Source of the DNA: JAEZFI01 sp044508215
GTDB taxonomy: Bacteria; Actinomycetota; Acidimicrobiia; Acidimicrobiales; Microtrichaceae
Direction of reading: 5' to 3'
Assembly (NCBI GenBank): GCA_044508215.1
Contig: JBIQID010000051.1
Coordinates: 1 to 19,846, forward strand
Length of the DNA: 19,846 nt
A program made the translations under genes and the position numbers. The notes below the pieces were generated by a model. The model was given only the letters and a program-made list of their open reading frames with translations, made no database searches and was not told the origin of the DNA. Positions 1 through 6,563 of this stretch are shown here, in pieces (position 1 is the first letter of the stretch; the number at the start of each line of letters is the position of its first letter).

Positions 1-1
1 G

Positions 2-67
2 CACAGCTTTCGGACGATCGCTGATGCGATCAGTGACGCTCTGGGGTTCGAGCGGGCACCGGATTGA
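2..67 (+). CDS. C-terminal tail of an unidentified protein (partial at window edge)
   Basis: Reading from base 2, an open frame of 21 residues (starting HSFRTIADAI, ending GFERAPD) runs to a TGA. The composition is protein-like: an amphipathic helix with an Ile/Ala/Leu pattern. The frame is open to the window edge, so this is most likely the end of a gene that starts upstream. The 'FRTIADAI...LG' pattern faintly recalls a helix in extended SDR epimerases, but 21 residues cannot settle a family. Its stop faces the stop of the minus-strand XRE remnant 11 bases away, so the two are convergent. Confidence 0.4.
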   Translation, partial: HSFRTIADAISDALGFERAPD

Positions 68-78
68 TCAGGCCGCGT

Positions 79-324
79 TCAGCCGGCGAGTTTGCGGGCT
101 TGGTGGCGGAGGAGGGGTGCCTTCGATGAGGTGAGGACGACGGCTTGTTCGTCGGGGTCGAGTTGGGCGATGGCCTCAAGGCGGTGGGTGAGGTCGTCGG
201 GGGCGCTGCGCTCGTTCACGTCGAAGATGAGCAGATCTGCGCTGGTGGTGAGGGTGAGGGCGAGGCGGCGGATGACGTCGACGGTGGGCGGGCTGGTCGC
301 AGCCCTATATCTTCCATGCCGCCC
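79..324 (-). pseudogene. Remnant of an XRE-family (HTH_3) transcriptional regulator, C-terminal half only
   Basis: On the minus strand a frame of 81 residues is open from a TAA (plus 325-327) to a TGA at 79-81. It contains RYRAATSPPTVDVIRRLA, then TTSADLLIFDVNERSAPDD, then LEAIAQLDPDEQAVV and an ending RHQARKLAG. This is the layout of the common 'R-Y-E-x-G-x-x-x-P-x-x-x-x-L-x-x-L-A' end of an XRE helix-turn-helix, followed by the 'ADxLLFDxxERxPDDDLxxxxExxxxLDxxE' tail of HipB-like actinobacterial regulators. The first three DNA-binding helices and any start codon in register are missing, and a stop sits just upstream. I therefore read it as a decayed or truncated gene, not a working regulator. 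Family assignment is by motif memory only. Confidence 0.55.
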
Positions 325-346
325 TTAGAAGGATCGAGCAAGAGTT

Positions 347-658
347 GTGAGTTCAGATGCCAACGGGATCAGGGCCCGCATTCGGTTTCTGACCATGGAC
401 GAAGGCGGCCGGGTGTCCTGGGCAGGAGACGGGATTCGTCCACACCTCAAAGTGGGTGAAATCTCAACTTCGTGTGTCGTGCGATCCACAACCGGAGAAA
501 ACGTGTTCGAACCGGGAGTCGAGTACGAAGTGGAGTTGCACCTCATGTTCTGGGATCACTATGGACACCTCCTGGACTGGGCTCAGCCAGTCGTGCTGCT
601 CGAAGGGTCACGACTGATCGCTGAGGGTGAATACATCGGAGGCGAAACGGCAAGGTGA
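347..658 (+). CDS. Small EF-Tu domain III-like beta-barrel protein
   Basis: A 103-residue protein with a GTG start; an alternative ATG lies at 395. The segment RARIRFLTMDEGGR (about residues 9-22), GIRPHLKVGE (29-38) and the FEPGVEYEVELHLMF run (54-68) resemble the C-terminal beta-barrel of elongation factor Tu ('A.v..L..eEGGR..P...GYrP.f...', then '..pGd...v...l'), ending with a Gly-containing strand (IAEGEYI). Similar stand-alone EF-Tu-C-like proteins occur as uncharacterised accessory genes in actinobacteria. There is no G domain, so no GTPase function is implied. No convincing Shine-Dalgarno is seen at GTG; the nearest purine run (AGAAGGA) is too far upstream. The gene is isolated between the XRE remnant and a 220-base spacer. 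Real coding is likely, but function is unknown. Confidence 0.6.
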   Translation: MSSDANGIRARIRFLTMDEGGRVSWAGDGIRPHLKVGEISTSCVVRSTTGENVFEPGVEYEVELHLMFWDHYGHLLDWAQPVVLLEGSRLIAEGEYIGGETAR

Positions 659-866
659 TCGAAGTTTCCATTCGGCTCTGAACCGCCGACCTTCGAACGT
701 TCATCGTCGGGGCTGCAGCTGCTCCGCACGGTCAGCCGAACAGGTCTTCGGAGGGGTGGCGCACGATCGCTGAGCGGACCGTTCCTGCGCTGAAGCAGGC
801 GGGGTCGATCCCTCGCGCCAGGCCGAGCCGGGCTGGCCGGAGACGCCTGCCGCGCCCGCCGCCCCG

Positions 867-872
867 TAGGCT
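867..872 (+). promoter_or_regulatory. Putative -10 element (TAGGCT) of a leaderless pafB transcript
   Basis: TAGGCT matches the actinobacterial TAnnnT -10 pattern and ends 6 bases before the GTG of pafB, placing the predicted transcription start on the start codon. No Shine-Dalgarno is present. The 220-base spacer upstream (659-878) holds no other gene I can support. Confidence 0.45.
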
Positions 873-878
873 CCGACC

Positions 879-1975
879 GTGGCCATCAGGAAGGACGAAC
901 GCCTCCTCAACCTGCTCGCGGAGCTGCTCCACACGAGCGTCCCCCTCACGATCGAGGAGATCCGCTCGCGGGTGAACGGCTACGGCGACTACACGAACGA
1001 CGACTCGTTCCGGCAGACGTTCGAGCGCGACAAGCGCGACCTGAAGGCGCTCGGCGCAGTGATCGAGACCACCCAGATCGAGCACGGCGACGCCGGCCAG
1101 GTGGGCTACATCGTCCGCCACCGCGACTCCTTCCTGCCCGACCCCGGCCTGACCTCCGACGAGCTGGCGGCGCTCCAGATCGCGATCGAGACGATCCGCG
1201 TGAACGGCGACGCATGGGAGGGGTTGCGCAGCCTGGGAGGGCGCGAGCTGGAGGAGGTGGACGGCACGATCGACGTCGAGCTGCCGGCCACGCCCCACCT
1301 CGGCACGCTCTTCGGAGCGCTGACCGAGCACCGCGTGGTGCGCTTCCGCTACCACGACGTCGACCGGGTCGTGCACCCCTACCGGGTCGAGTGCGTGCGC
1401 GGCGAGTGGTACCTCGGGGGCCACGACGAGCTGCGTGACGCCCACCGGACCTTCCGCATCGACCGCATCGAGGGGGCCATCGAGGCCGGCGAGCCGGGAG
1501 GGTTCCCCCAGCCCGACGACCGCCCGCCGCTCCANNNNNNNNNNNNNNNNNNNNNNNNNNNNNNNNNNNNNNNNNNNNNNNNNNNNNNNNNNNNNNNNNN
1601 NNNNNNNNNNNNNNNNNNNNNNNNNNNNNNNNNNTCGAGGCCGGCGAGCCGGGAGGGTTCCCCCAGCCCGACGACCGCCCGCCGCTCCATCTGGACCCGT
1701 GGCGCCTGGGCGACGGCGAGGTGACCGCACGGGTGCGGTTCGACGCCGGCCACGTGCTGCGGGCCCGCACCGTGATCGGCGGCGATGCCGTCTGGACCGA
1801 GGAGCCGGATGGTTCGGCGGTGGTCGAGATGGCGGTGAGCAACACGGATGCGTTCCGCTCGCTGGTCCTCGACTTCCTGGACCACGCCGAGGTGCTGCAC
1901 CCGCCCGAGCTCCGAGCCGACCTCGTCGAGTGGGTCCGATCGGCCCTCGTGCACCTGGGGGAGGGGGCGGCATGA
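879..1975 (+). CDS. pafB: PafB, WYL-domain transcriptional regulator (interrupted by a false assembly gap)
   Basis: N-terminal winged-helix DNA-binding region (about residues 8-65, RLLNLLAELL ... RDLKALGAVI) followed by a WYL domain with the signature GEWYLGG (WYL at 177-179) and a C-terminal WCX-like extension. PafB pairs with PafC to activate the LexA-independent DNA-damage response in mycobacteria; the genes are part of the Pup-proteasome neighbourhood. A run of 100 N (1535-1634) cuts the gene, but the 55 bases before the gap recur exactly after it (1635-1689). Deleting 155 bases rejoins the frame at ...DDRPPLHLDPWRLG and gives one 313-residue protein, a normal family length. GTG start chosen because a TAnnnT -10 lies 6 bases upstream and homology begins there. 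The stop overlaps the pafC ATG (ATGA). pafA itself is not in this window. Confidence 0.9.
1480..1689. repeat. Exact 55-bp duplication flanking a 100-N placeholder (assembly artefact)
   Basis: Bases 1480-1534 are identical to 1635-1689, with 100 N between. A 55-base exact overlap is what two contigs sharing a k-mer of 55 look like when a scaffolder joins them without merging. Collapsing the overlap restores the pafB reading frame, so the duplication is technical, not biological. Confidence 0.93.
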
Positions 1976-2955
1976 CCTCGGCCCCAGAACGCATCCGGCG
2001 CCTCATGGCCGTGGTCCCCTGGGTCGTCGAGCAGGGCGGCGCCAGCATCGACGAGCTGTGCGAGCGGTTCGTGGTGAGCCGCGACGAGCTGGTGGCCGAC
2101 CTCGAGCGCTTCAGCATGACCGGCGTCCACCCGTACACGCCCGACGCGATGAACGAGCTCTTGATCACCGACGACTGGGTCACGATCAACGTCGGTCCGT
2201 GGTTCCGCCGGCCGCTCTCGCTCACCCACGACCAGGCCGTGGGCGTCCTCGCCGCTGCATCGGCGCTCGCTTCGACGCCCGGGGCGTCCTCCGACGGCGC
2301 ACTGGCCCGGGCGCTCGAGAAGATCCGCGCCGTCCTGGTCGGGGGCGATGACGCGTCGATCCAGGTCGACCTCGGCCGAGCCGACGCAGAGGTCATCGCC
2401 GGCCTGCGCGAGGCGATCGCCGCCAAGCGGGCCGTGCGCATCGACCACTACTCGGCGGCACGCGACGAGCAGACCACCCGAGTGGTCGAGCCCTCCGAGC
2501 TCACGACCCGTGACGGCGCCTGGTACCTGGCCGCCTGGTGCCGGTCGGTGGACGCCCCCCGCTGGTTCCGGGTCGACCGGATCTCCGCGGTCGAGGTCCT
2601 CGACGAGCCCATCTTGGAGCGAGAGGCGCACCTCGACGAGTGGTTCTCCGACGCCGACGACCTGCCGGAGGTGACCCTCCAGGTGCGTCCGCCGGGGCGG
2701 GTGCTCCTCGAGCACGTCCCCGTGGTGGACGCCAAGGAGCACCGCGACGGATCGGTGGAGGTCACGTTGCGGGTAGCAGGTGAAGCGTGGTGGGCGAGCT
2801 TGCTGCTCCGCCTCGGCGAGAACGCCGACGTCGTGGGTTCGGGGGAGGGCGCCCGCTGGGAGGCCCTGCAGACGGCGCCGGTCGAGATGTGCCGTCGGAT
2901 CCTCGCCCGCTACGACGAAGGGCCCGCTGGCGCCGGCTCCTCGGACGCGACGTGA
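1972..2955 (+). CDS. pafC: PafC, WYL-domain transcriptional regulator
   Basis: A 327-residue protein with a helix-turn-helix region at about 5-70 (ASIDELCERFVVSRDELVADLERF), a WYL domain with GAWYLAAW (WYL at 184-186) and a C-terminal WCX-type domain. It forms the activator with PafB; in mycobacteria the pair is required for recA/LexA-independent induction after DNA damage. The start is ATG 1972, overlapping the pafB stop as ATGA, which indicates translational coupling and a near 1:1 ratio. Homology also starts here, so longer upstream frames running through the false gap are spurious. Its own stop overlaps the GTG of the first signal peptidase gene (GTGA). Confidence 0.92.
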   Translation: MTSAPERIRRLMAVVPWVVEQGGASIDELCERFVVSRDELVADLERFSMTGVHPYTPDAMNELLITDDWVTINVGPWFRRPLSLTHDQAVGVLAAASALASTPGASSDGALARALEKIRAVLVGGDDASIQVDLGRADAEVIAGLREAIAAKRAVRIDHYSAARDEQTTRVVEPSELTTRDGAWYLAAWCRSVDAPRWFRVDRISAVEVLDEPILEREAHLDEWFSDADDLPEVTLQVRPPGRVLLEHVPVVDAKEHRDGSVEVTLRVAGEAWWASLLLRLGENADVVGSGEGARWEALQTAPVEMCRRILARYDEGPAGAGSSDAT

Positions 2956-3494
2956 CCGGGCGGGAGCAGCTCCGGGCCGCAGTCGAGTGGCTGGTGATGA
3001 TCGCGGTCGCGGTCGTGGTCGCGTGGGGGTTCCAGGCCTGGGTCATCCAGTCGTTCTCGATCCCGTCCGAGTCCATGGCCCCGACGCTGACGAACGGCGA
3101 CCGGGTGCTCGTGAACAAGCTCTCGTACAAGGTCCACGACGTGAACCGGGGCGACGTCGTCGTGCTCAAGCGGCCCGAGGGCGCCGAGCGGGGCTCGCCC
3201 GACGAGCCCGAGGACCTCATCAAGCGGGTGATCGCACTGCCCGGCGAGACCATCGAGGTGCGGCAGGGGCGCATCCACATCGACGGTAGGGAGCTGACCG
3301 AGCCCTACCTGCGCAACGGCCTCGACACGATCCTGGACGAGCCCTACCGGGTGCCCGAAGGGGAGCTCTTCCTGATGGGCGACAACCGCGGCGACTCGAA
3401 GGACAGCAGGTCGTTCGGTCCCGTGTCCGAGGACCTGGTGGTGGGGCGCGCGTTCGCTCGGATCTGGCCACCGAATAGGGTTGGCTTCCTGTGA
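2952..3494 (+). CDS. lepB: Type I signal peptidase (first of a tandem pair)
   Basis: A 180-residue S26A signal peptidase that removes signal peptides from Sec- and Tat-exported proteins at the outer face of the membrane. A single transmembrane helix spans about 13-32. Box B follows with catalytic Ser41 in IPSESMAPTL, then box D with the general base Lys91 in IKRVIALPGE, and box E GDNRGDSKDSRSFGP (143-157). All catalytic elements are intact and the length fits the compact actinobacterial form. GTG 2952 is chosen because it overlaps the pafC stop (GTGA) and places the helix close to the N-terminus. A longer frame back to 2787 would add an Arg-rich stretch overlapping pafC and is rejected. Its stop overlaps the start of the second copy by four bases. 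Confidence 0.92.
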   Translation: MTGREQLRAAVEWLVMIAVAVVVAWGFQAWVIQSFSIPSESMAPTLTNGDRVLVNKLSYKVHDVNRGDVVVLKRPEGAERGSPDEPEDLIKRVIALPGETIEVRQGRIHIDGRELTEPYLRNGLDTILDEPYRVPEGELFLMGDNRGDSKDSRSFGPVSEDLVVGRAFARIWPPNRVGFL

Positions 3495-4147
3495 GCCGGA
3501 CCGACCACGCCAGGCCGGTGGACCTGGACGACGTCGGGACCGACCGCTCGATCACCCTCCCGCAGGAGCCCAGGAGATCGCCCTGGCGCACCGCCCTCAG
3601 CTGGTTCCTCACCATCGCGGTGGCCCTCGCGGTCACCTTCGTGGTGAAGACCTGGCTGCTGCAGGTGTACTCGATCCCCTCCGGTTCGATGCTTCCCACG
3701 CTGGAGGTGGGTGACCGCGTGGTGGTGTCGAAGCTCGAGAAGGACCCGTCGCGCGGCGACATCATCGTGTTCGACCGTCCCGAGGGGGCGCCGGCCGAGC
3801 CGGGCGCCCCTGAGGTGCTGATCAAGCGGGTGATCGGCCTCCCAGGCGAGCGCGTCTCCACCCGCGAGGGCCGGGTGCTGATCGACGGCAAGGCGCTCGA
3901 CGAGTCCTACCTCCCCGACGGGACGAGCACCCGGATCCTCTGCAAGCCGGCGTGGGAGTCGTGCACCGAGGGTGACGCCGGGATCGAGGGGAACGAGCTA
4001 CTCGTGCCCGAGGACTCCTACCTCGTGATGGGCGACAACCGGAACAACTCAGCGGACGGTCGCGAGTTCGGACCGGTCGAGAAGAGCTCGATCGTGGGCC
4101 GAGCGTTCGTGCGCGTCTGGCCCTTCGGCCGCCTCGGCGGCCTCTGA
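3491..4147 (+). CDS. lepB: Type I signal peptidase (second of a tandem pair)
   Basis: A 218-residue S26A signal peptidase. It has a 30-residue cytoplasmic head, a transmembrane helix at about 37-58, catalytic Ser66 in SIPSGSMLPTL, Lys112 in IKRVIGLPGE, and GDNRNNSADGREFGPV (181-196). Compared with its neighbour it carries an insertion at about 145-170 with two cysteines (C151 and C158) that could form a disulfide outside the cell. The GTG start overlaps the upstream lepB stop (GTGA), so the pair is probably cotranslated. Sequence divergence between the two copies suggests an old duplication with different substrate preference (inference). It ends 25 bases before the stop of the convergent gene; I see no strong hairpin between them. 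Confidence 0.92.
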   Translation: MSRTDHARPVDLDDVGTDRSITLPQEPRRSPWRTALSWFLTIAVALAVTFVVKTWLLQVYSIPSGSMLPTLEVGDRVVVSKLEKDPSRGDIIVFDRPEGAPAEPGAPEVLIKRVIGLPGERVSTREGRVLIDGKALDESYLPDGTSTRILCKPAWESCTEGDAGIEGNELLVPEDSYLVMGDNRNNSADGREFGPVEKSSIVGRAFVRVWPFGRLGGL

Positions 4148-4172
4148 CCTCGTTGCACCGGGCCAGCTCCGC

Positions 4173-4895
4173 TCAGCTCGGGGCGCCGTGGACCTTGGCG
4201 GCGGCGTCGACCAGGCGGTCGACGTGGCCGCTCTCCACTGCGTCCACCCCGGCGTCGAGCAGCTCGACGATCTCCCGCTCGTGCTCCACGGGACCACCCC
4301 ACGCCTGACGTCCGAAGCGGTGGGCCAGGGTGGTGAGCCCTCCGGTCCAGTCCCGAGGGGCGAGGTGCAACGCCTGGACGGAGCGGGTGCGCAGCTCGGC
4401 AGCGTGGCGTTCGGGGCTCACCGGCAGCGAGGTGAGCCTCGCCCGGTGCACCAGGCGCACGCCATCGCTCGCCTCGCGCCACGTCGCGAGTGCCTCGAGG
4501 TCGTCGTGGCGGAGCCACAGCTGGTCGATCATCCCGGCGCGCCGTGCCGCTTCGATCGCCGGCCGCACGGCAGCCGGGTCGCGGACGTCGAGGACCACCG
4601 CCACGCCGCTCCCCAGGAGGCTGTCCAAGCTCGCCGCGTGGGAGCCGTCGCCGACCGCGTCGGTGGCGGTCAGGTCGGCGACCTTGCGGCGGCGGAGGCG
4701 CTCGCGGACGGCGCCATCGGAGCGCAGCACCACGCCTCCATCGGACGTGACCCACGCGTCGCCGGACACACCGGTGGCCCCCAGACGGGCCGCCAGCTCG
4801 TAGGCCTCAGCCGAGTGTTCGGGAGCATGCGCGCTCGCGCCGCGCCGGGCGAGCAGGATCGGGGGGTCGGCAATCGGTCGGAGTCGGCTCGGCAT
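4173..4895 (-). CDS. Glycerophosphodiester phosphodiesterase-like protein with the catalytic residues lost
   Basis: A 240-residue protein with the GDPD TIM-barrel layout: ARRGASAHAPEHS (16-28) aligns with the family's 'HRG....PENT', and GVSGDAWVTSDGGVVLRSDG (42-61) with 'GaD.iE.DV..T.DG..vv.HD'. The residues that do the chemistry are changed: the first catalytic His is Arg17, the Glu of E-x-D is Ser44 (Asp46 stays), the second His is Ser59, and PENT reads PEHS. The later Glu ligand strand reads VVLDVRD. Known GDPDs hydrolyse glycerophosphodiesters using two His and a Glu/Asp-bound metal, so this copy is predicted to be inactive or to have another role. The start ATG is backed by a good SD (GGGAGG, 8 bases upstream). 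It runs against the flanking plus-strand genes. Confidence 0.75.
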   Translation of the reverse strand: MPSRLRPIADPPILLARRGASAHAPEHSAEAYELAARLGATGVSGDAWVTSDGGVVLRSDGAVRERLRRRKVADLTATDAVGDGSHAASLDSLLGSGVAVVLDVRDPAAVRPAIEAARRAGMIDQLWLRHDDLEALATWREASDGVRLVHRARLTSLPVSPERHAAELRTRSVQALHLAPRDWTGGLTTLAHRFGRQAWGGPVEHEREIVELLDAGVDAVESGHVDRLVDAAAKVHGAPS

Positions 4896-4903
4896 GGTGG
4901 AAT

Positions 4904-4909
4904 CCTCCC
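4904..4909 (-). promoter_or_regulatory. Shine-Dalgarno of the GDPD-like gene (GGGAGG)
   Basis: On the minus strand GGGAGG lies 8 bases before ATG 4895. It fixes that start and contrasts with the SD-less starts common elsewhere in the window. Confidence 0.6.
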
Positions 4910-4970
4910 AAAAAGGTCAATCAGCGGTTCCCCGGTGCCGAAAGAGGTGGAGCACCGAGGAGGAGTCCCG

Positions 4971-5300
4971 ATGGCCTTGATCCGAGCGACCTGCAACGAA
5001 TGTGGTGACGTGGAGCTTCGCTCTCGCGACCTCCAGGTGCGGATCTGCGTGGACAACGGGACCAGCACCTACCTCTTCCGCTGCCCCGTCTGCCGCATGA
5101 CCGAGGTCAAGCCGGCCGACGAGCAGATCGTCGACATCCTCGCCGCTGCCGGCGTGCGGTGCATCGAGTGGCGCCTGCCACAGGAGCTGACGGAGCGCCC
5201 GGTGGGCGAGCCGATCACCCACGACGACGTGTTGGACTTCCACCACCTGCTGTCGGGCGAGGAGTGGTTCACCGCTCTGACGGCGATCACCGACCGCTGA
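4971..5300 (+). CDS. Small zinc-ribbon protein, conserved hypothetical
   Basis: A 109-residue protein with two CxxC pairs, C8-N-E-C11 and C38-P-V-C41, separated by 26 residues. This is a zinc-ribbon layout in which a short beta hairpin (VELRSRDLQVRICVDNGTS) lies between the knuckles. The remaining part is helical (EQIVDILAAAGVRCIEW, THDDVLDFHHLLSGEEWF). I recognise the type as a small actinobacterial hypothetical but not a named function; a zinc-stabilised nucleic-acid or protein adaptor is only a guess. The start at ATG 4971 is fixed by a strong SD (GAGGAGGAG, 4957-4965, 5-base spacing). It is divergent from the GDPD-like gene, sharing a 75-base intergenic region that probably holds both promoters. 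Confidence 0.75.
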   Translation: MALIRATCNECGDVELRSRDLQVRICVDNGTSTYLFRCPVCRMTEVKPADEQIVDILAAAGVRCIEWRLPQELTERPVGEPITHDDVLDFHHLLSGEEWFTALTAITDR

Positions 5301-5374
5301 CCGGACGTCGGACCGCACGCATCGCACCGCGGTCACAGCACAGTCACAGCGCAGTCGCCCGCACCGCCCGGTCC

Positions 5375-5389
5375 GGCGGCTGAGCCGCC
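5375..5389 (+). terminator. Short GC-rich hairpin (6-bp stem, 3-base loop)
   Basis: GGCGGC-TGA-GCCGCC forms a perfect stem between the zinc-ribbon gene and the next promoter. No T-run follows, so it may be a weak terminator or simply a hairpin upstream of the TAGACT -10. Confidence 0.3.
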
Positions 5390-5394
5390 CTCGG

Positions 5395-5400
5395 TAGACT
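5395..5400 (+). promoter_or_regulatory. Putative -10 element (TAGACT), leaderless start at 5408
   Basis: TAGACT ends 7 bases before ATG 5408, with no Shine-Dalgarno between. This supports a transcript starting at or next to the ATG of the gap-interrupted gene preceding tatC. Confidence 0.45.
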
Positions 5401-5407
5401 CGCCTCC

Positions 5408-5769
5408 ATGTCCGCGGCCGGAGCCGGNNNNNNNNNNNNNNNNNNNNNNNNNNNNNNNNNNNNNNNNNNNNNNNNNNNNNNNNNNNNNNNNNNNNNNNNN
5501 NNNNNNNNNNNNNNNNNNNNNNNNNNNGCGCGCCCGCAGCCGAGGACAGCGCGCCCGCAGCCGAGCCGGAGACGCCGTCCGACACCGGACCCAGCGACGC
5601 CCCAGGCTCCGACACCGCAGGCTCCGACGCCGCAGCCCCGTCGGCGGATCCGGCGGAGCCGCCTGCGCTCGGGGCCCCGCCCGTGCCCGACGCACCGTGG
5701 GGGCCAGAGGTGCCGTCCGGGCCAGAGGCCCACCGCGACGGAGCGGAGACCGGGCCGGACGCTCAGTGA
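5408..5769 (+). CDS. Gap-interrupted Ala/Pro/Glu-rich protein preceding tatC; position of tatA/tatB
   Basis: Only the first seven codons (ATG TCC GCG GCC GGA GCC GG.) and the last about 79 residues are visible; 100 N (5428-5527) hide the rest and the two sides are in different registers, so the true gap length is unknown. The visible tail reads APAAEDSAPAAEPETPSD and goes on as an acidic, Pro/Ala-rich, disordered segment ending in ETGPDAQ, with no membrane helix. In many actinobacteria tatA sits between pafBC and tatC, and TatA/TatB proteins often end in such tails, so a TatA/B-type subunit with its membrane helix in the gap is plausible. That is inference from position only. The stop overlaps the tatC GTG (GTGA). 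The frame is chosen by amino-acid composition and that overlap. Confidence 0.5.
5428..5527. other. Assembly gap (100 N) inside the gene before tatC
   Basis: A fixed-length placeholder. The flanks do not overlap, unlike the gap in pafB, and the right flank opens in a 21-bp tandem repeat, a usual reason for assembly failure. The missing length is unknown. Confidence 0.95.
5528..5569 (+). repeat. 21-bp tandem repeat encoding (S)APAAE(D/P) units at the gap edge
   Basis: The 17-base string starting GCGCGCCCGCAGCC at 5528 recurs at 5549, a 21-base (7-residue) period. The second unit drifts at its end. More copies may lie in the N run. Confidence 0.6.
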
Positions 5770-6563
5770 GGGTCCGCCGTAGGCGGGAGCCGAGGGGTGC
5801 AGAAGCCGCCGCCTCCTCCCAGATGTCGCTCATGGACCACCTGCGCGAGCTGCGCAGCAGGCTCCTGAAGGTCGTGTTCTCGATCGCGGTGCTGAGCGTG
5901 GTGGCCTACTTCCTGTACCACCCGATCTTCCGGTTCTTCACCCACCCGTACTGCCGCACGCTCGAGGCCGAAGAGGAGTGCCGCTTCTACCTCACCGACA
6001 TCGTCGCCGGGTTCACGCTACGGATGAAGGTGGCGGGCTACGCGGGGATGCTGGGCTCGCTCCCGGTGATCCTCTGGCAGCTCTGGCGGTTCATCATGCC
6101 GGGGCTCTACAAGAACGAGCGGCGCTACACGGTCGCGTTCGTGGGCTCGTCGCTCCTGCTGTTCACCCTCGGGGCGGGGCTCGCCTACTGGACCATCCCC
6201 GAGGCCATCAAGTGGTTGACCGACGCTGCGGGCCCGGCCGAGCAGATCACCGAGATCCCGACACCCGACCGGTACTTCTGGTTCACGGCGCTGATGATGG
6301 TGGCGTTCGGCATCGGCTTCGAGTTCCCGCTGCTCCTGGTGGCGCTGCAGATGGTCGGGGTGCTCGACAACCGGACGCTTCGGCGCCTCCGCCGCCACGC
6401 CGCCGTGGCGATCACCGCCGTCGTCGCGATCCTGACGCCCGGGGGTGACCCGATCAGCCTCATCGTGCTGTCGATCCCGATGTACCTCTTCTACGAGATC
6501 GCCATCCTGCTCGGCTGGCTGTTCCAGCGACGCAGTCGATCGAGGAGCCCGGCAGCATCGTGA
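5766..6563 (+). CDS. tatC: TatC, Sec-independent (twin-arginine) translocase core subunit
   Basis: A polytopic membrane protein that recognises twin-arginine signal peptides and forms the Tat translocon with TatA/B. Family hallmarks: MSLMDHLRELRSRL before helix 1, a periplasmic loop with two cysteines (HPYCRTLEAEEECRFY), the conserved LPVILWQLWRFIMPGLYKNERR, and FGIGFEFPLLL with its buried Glu. Six helices can be traced to LYEIAILLGWLF-type residues at the end. I choose GTG 5766 (265 residues) because it overlaps the upstream stop as GTGA like its neighbours. ATG 5823 (246 residues) starts right at the conserved MSLMDHL motif and is the alternative. The 19 extra N-terminal residues are Arg-rich and cytoplasmic. 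The stop overlaps the helY start. Confidence 0.95.
   Translation: MRVRRRREPRGAEAAASSQMSLMDHLRELRSRLLKVVFSIAVLSVVAYFLYHPIFRFFTHPYCRTLEAEEECRFYLTDIVAGFTLRMKVAGYAGMLGSLPVILWQLWRFIMPGLYKNERRYTVAFVGSSLLLFTLGAGLAYWTIPEAIKWLTDAAGPAEQITEIPTPDRYFWFTALMMVAFGIGFEFPLLLVALQMVGVLDNRTLRRLRRHAAVAITAVVAILTPGGDPISLIVLSIPMYLFYEIAILLGWLFQRRSRSRSPAAS

Noticed and set aside
732..2441. Long minus-strand frame antisense to pafB/pafC
   Set aside because: It runs through the N gap and mirrors two genes with clear WYL domains; its composition is the Arg/Pro/Ala-rich pattern of a shadow frame in GC-rich DNA. Its last residues (AIVRHPSEDLFG, 732-780) lie outside pafB and look vaguely protein-like, but that is too little to call a remnant gene.
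2787..2951. Upstream extension of the first signal peptidase (GTG 2787)
   Set aside because: It would overlap pafC by 169 bases and adds an Arg/Gly-rich stretch unlike signal peptidases; GTG 2952 with a GTGA overlap is better.
5375..5389. Rho-independent terminator proper
   Set aside because: The hairpin has no downstream T-run, so it is listed only as a low-confidence hairpin.
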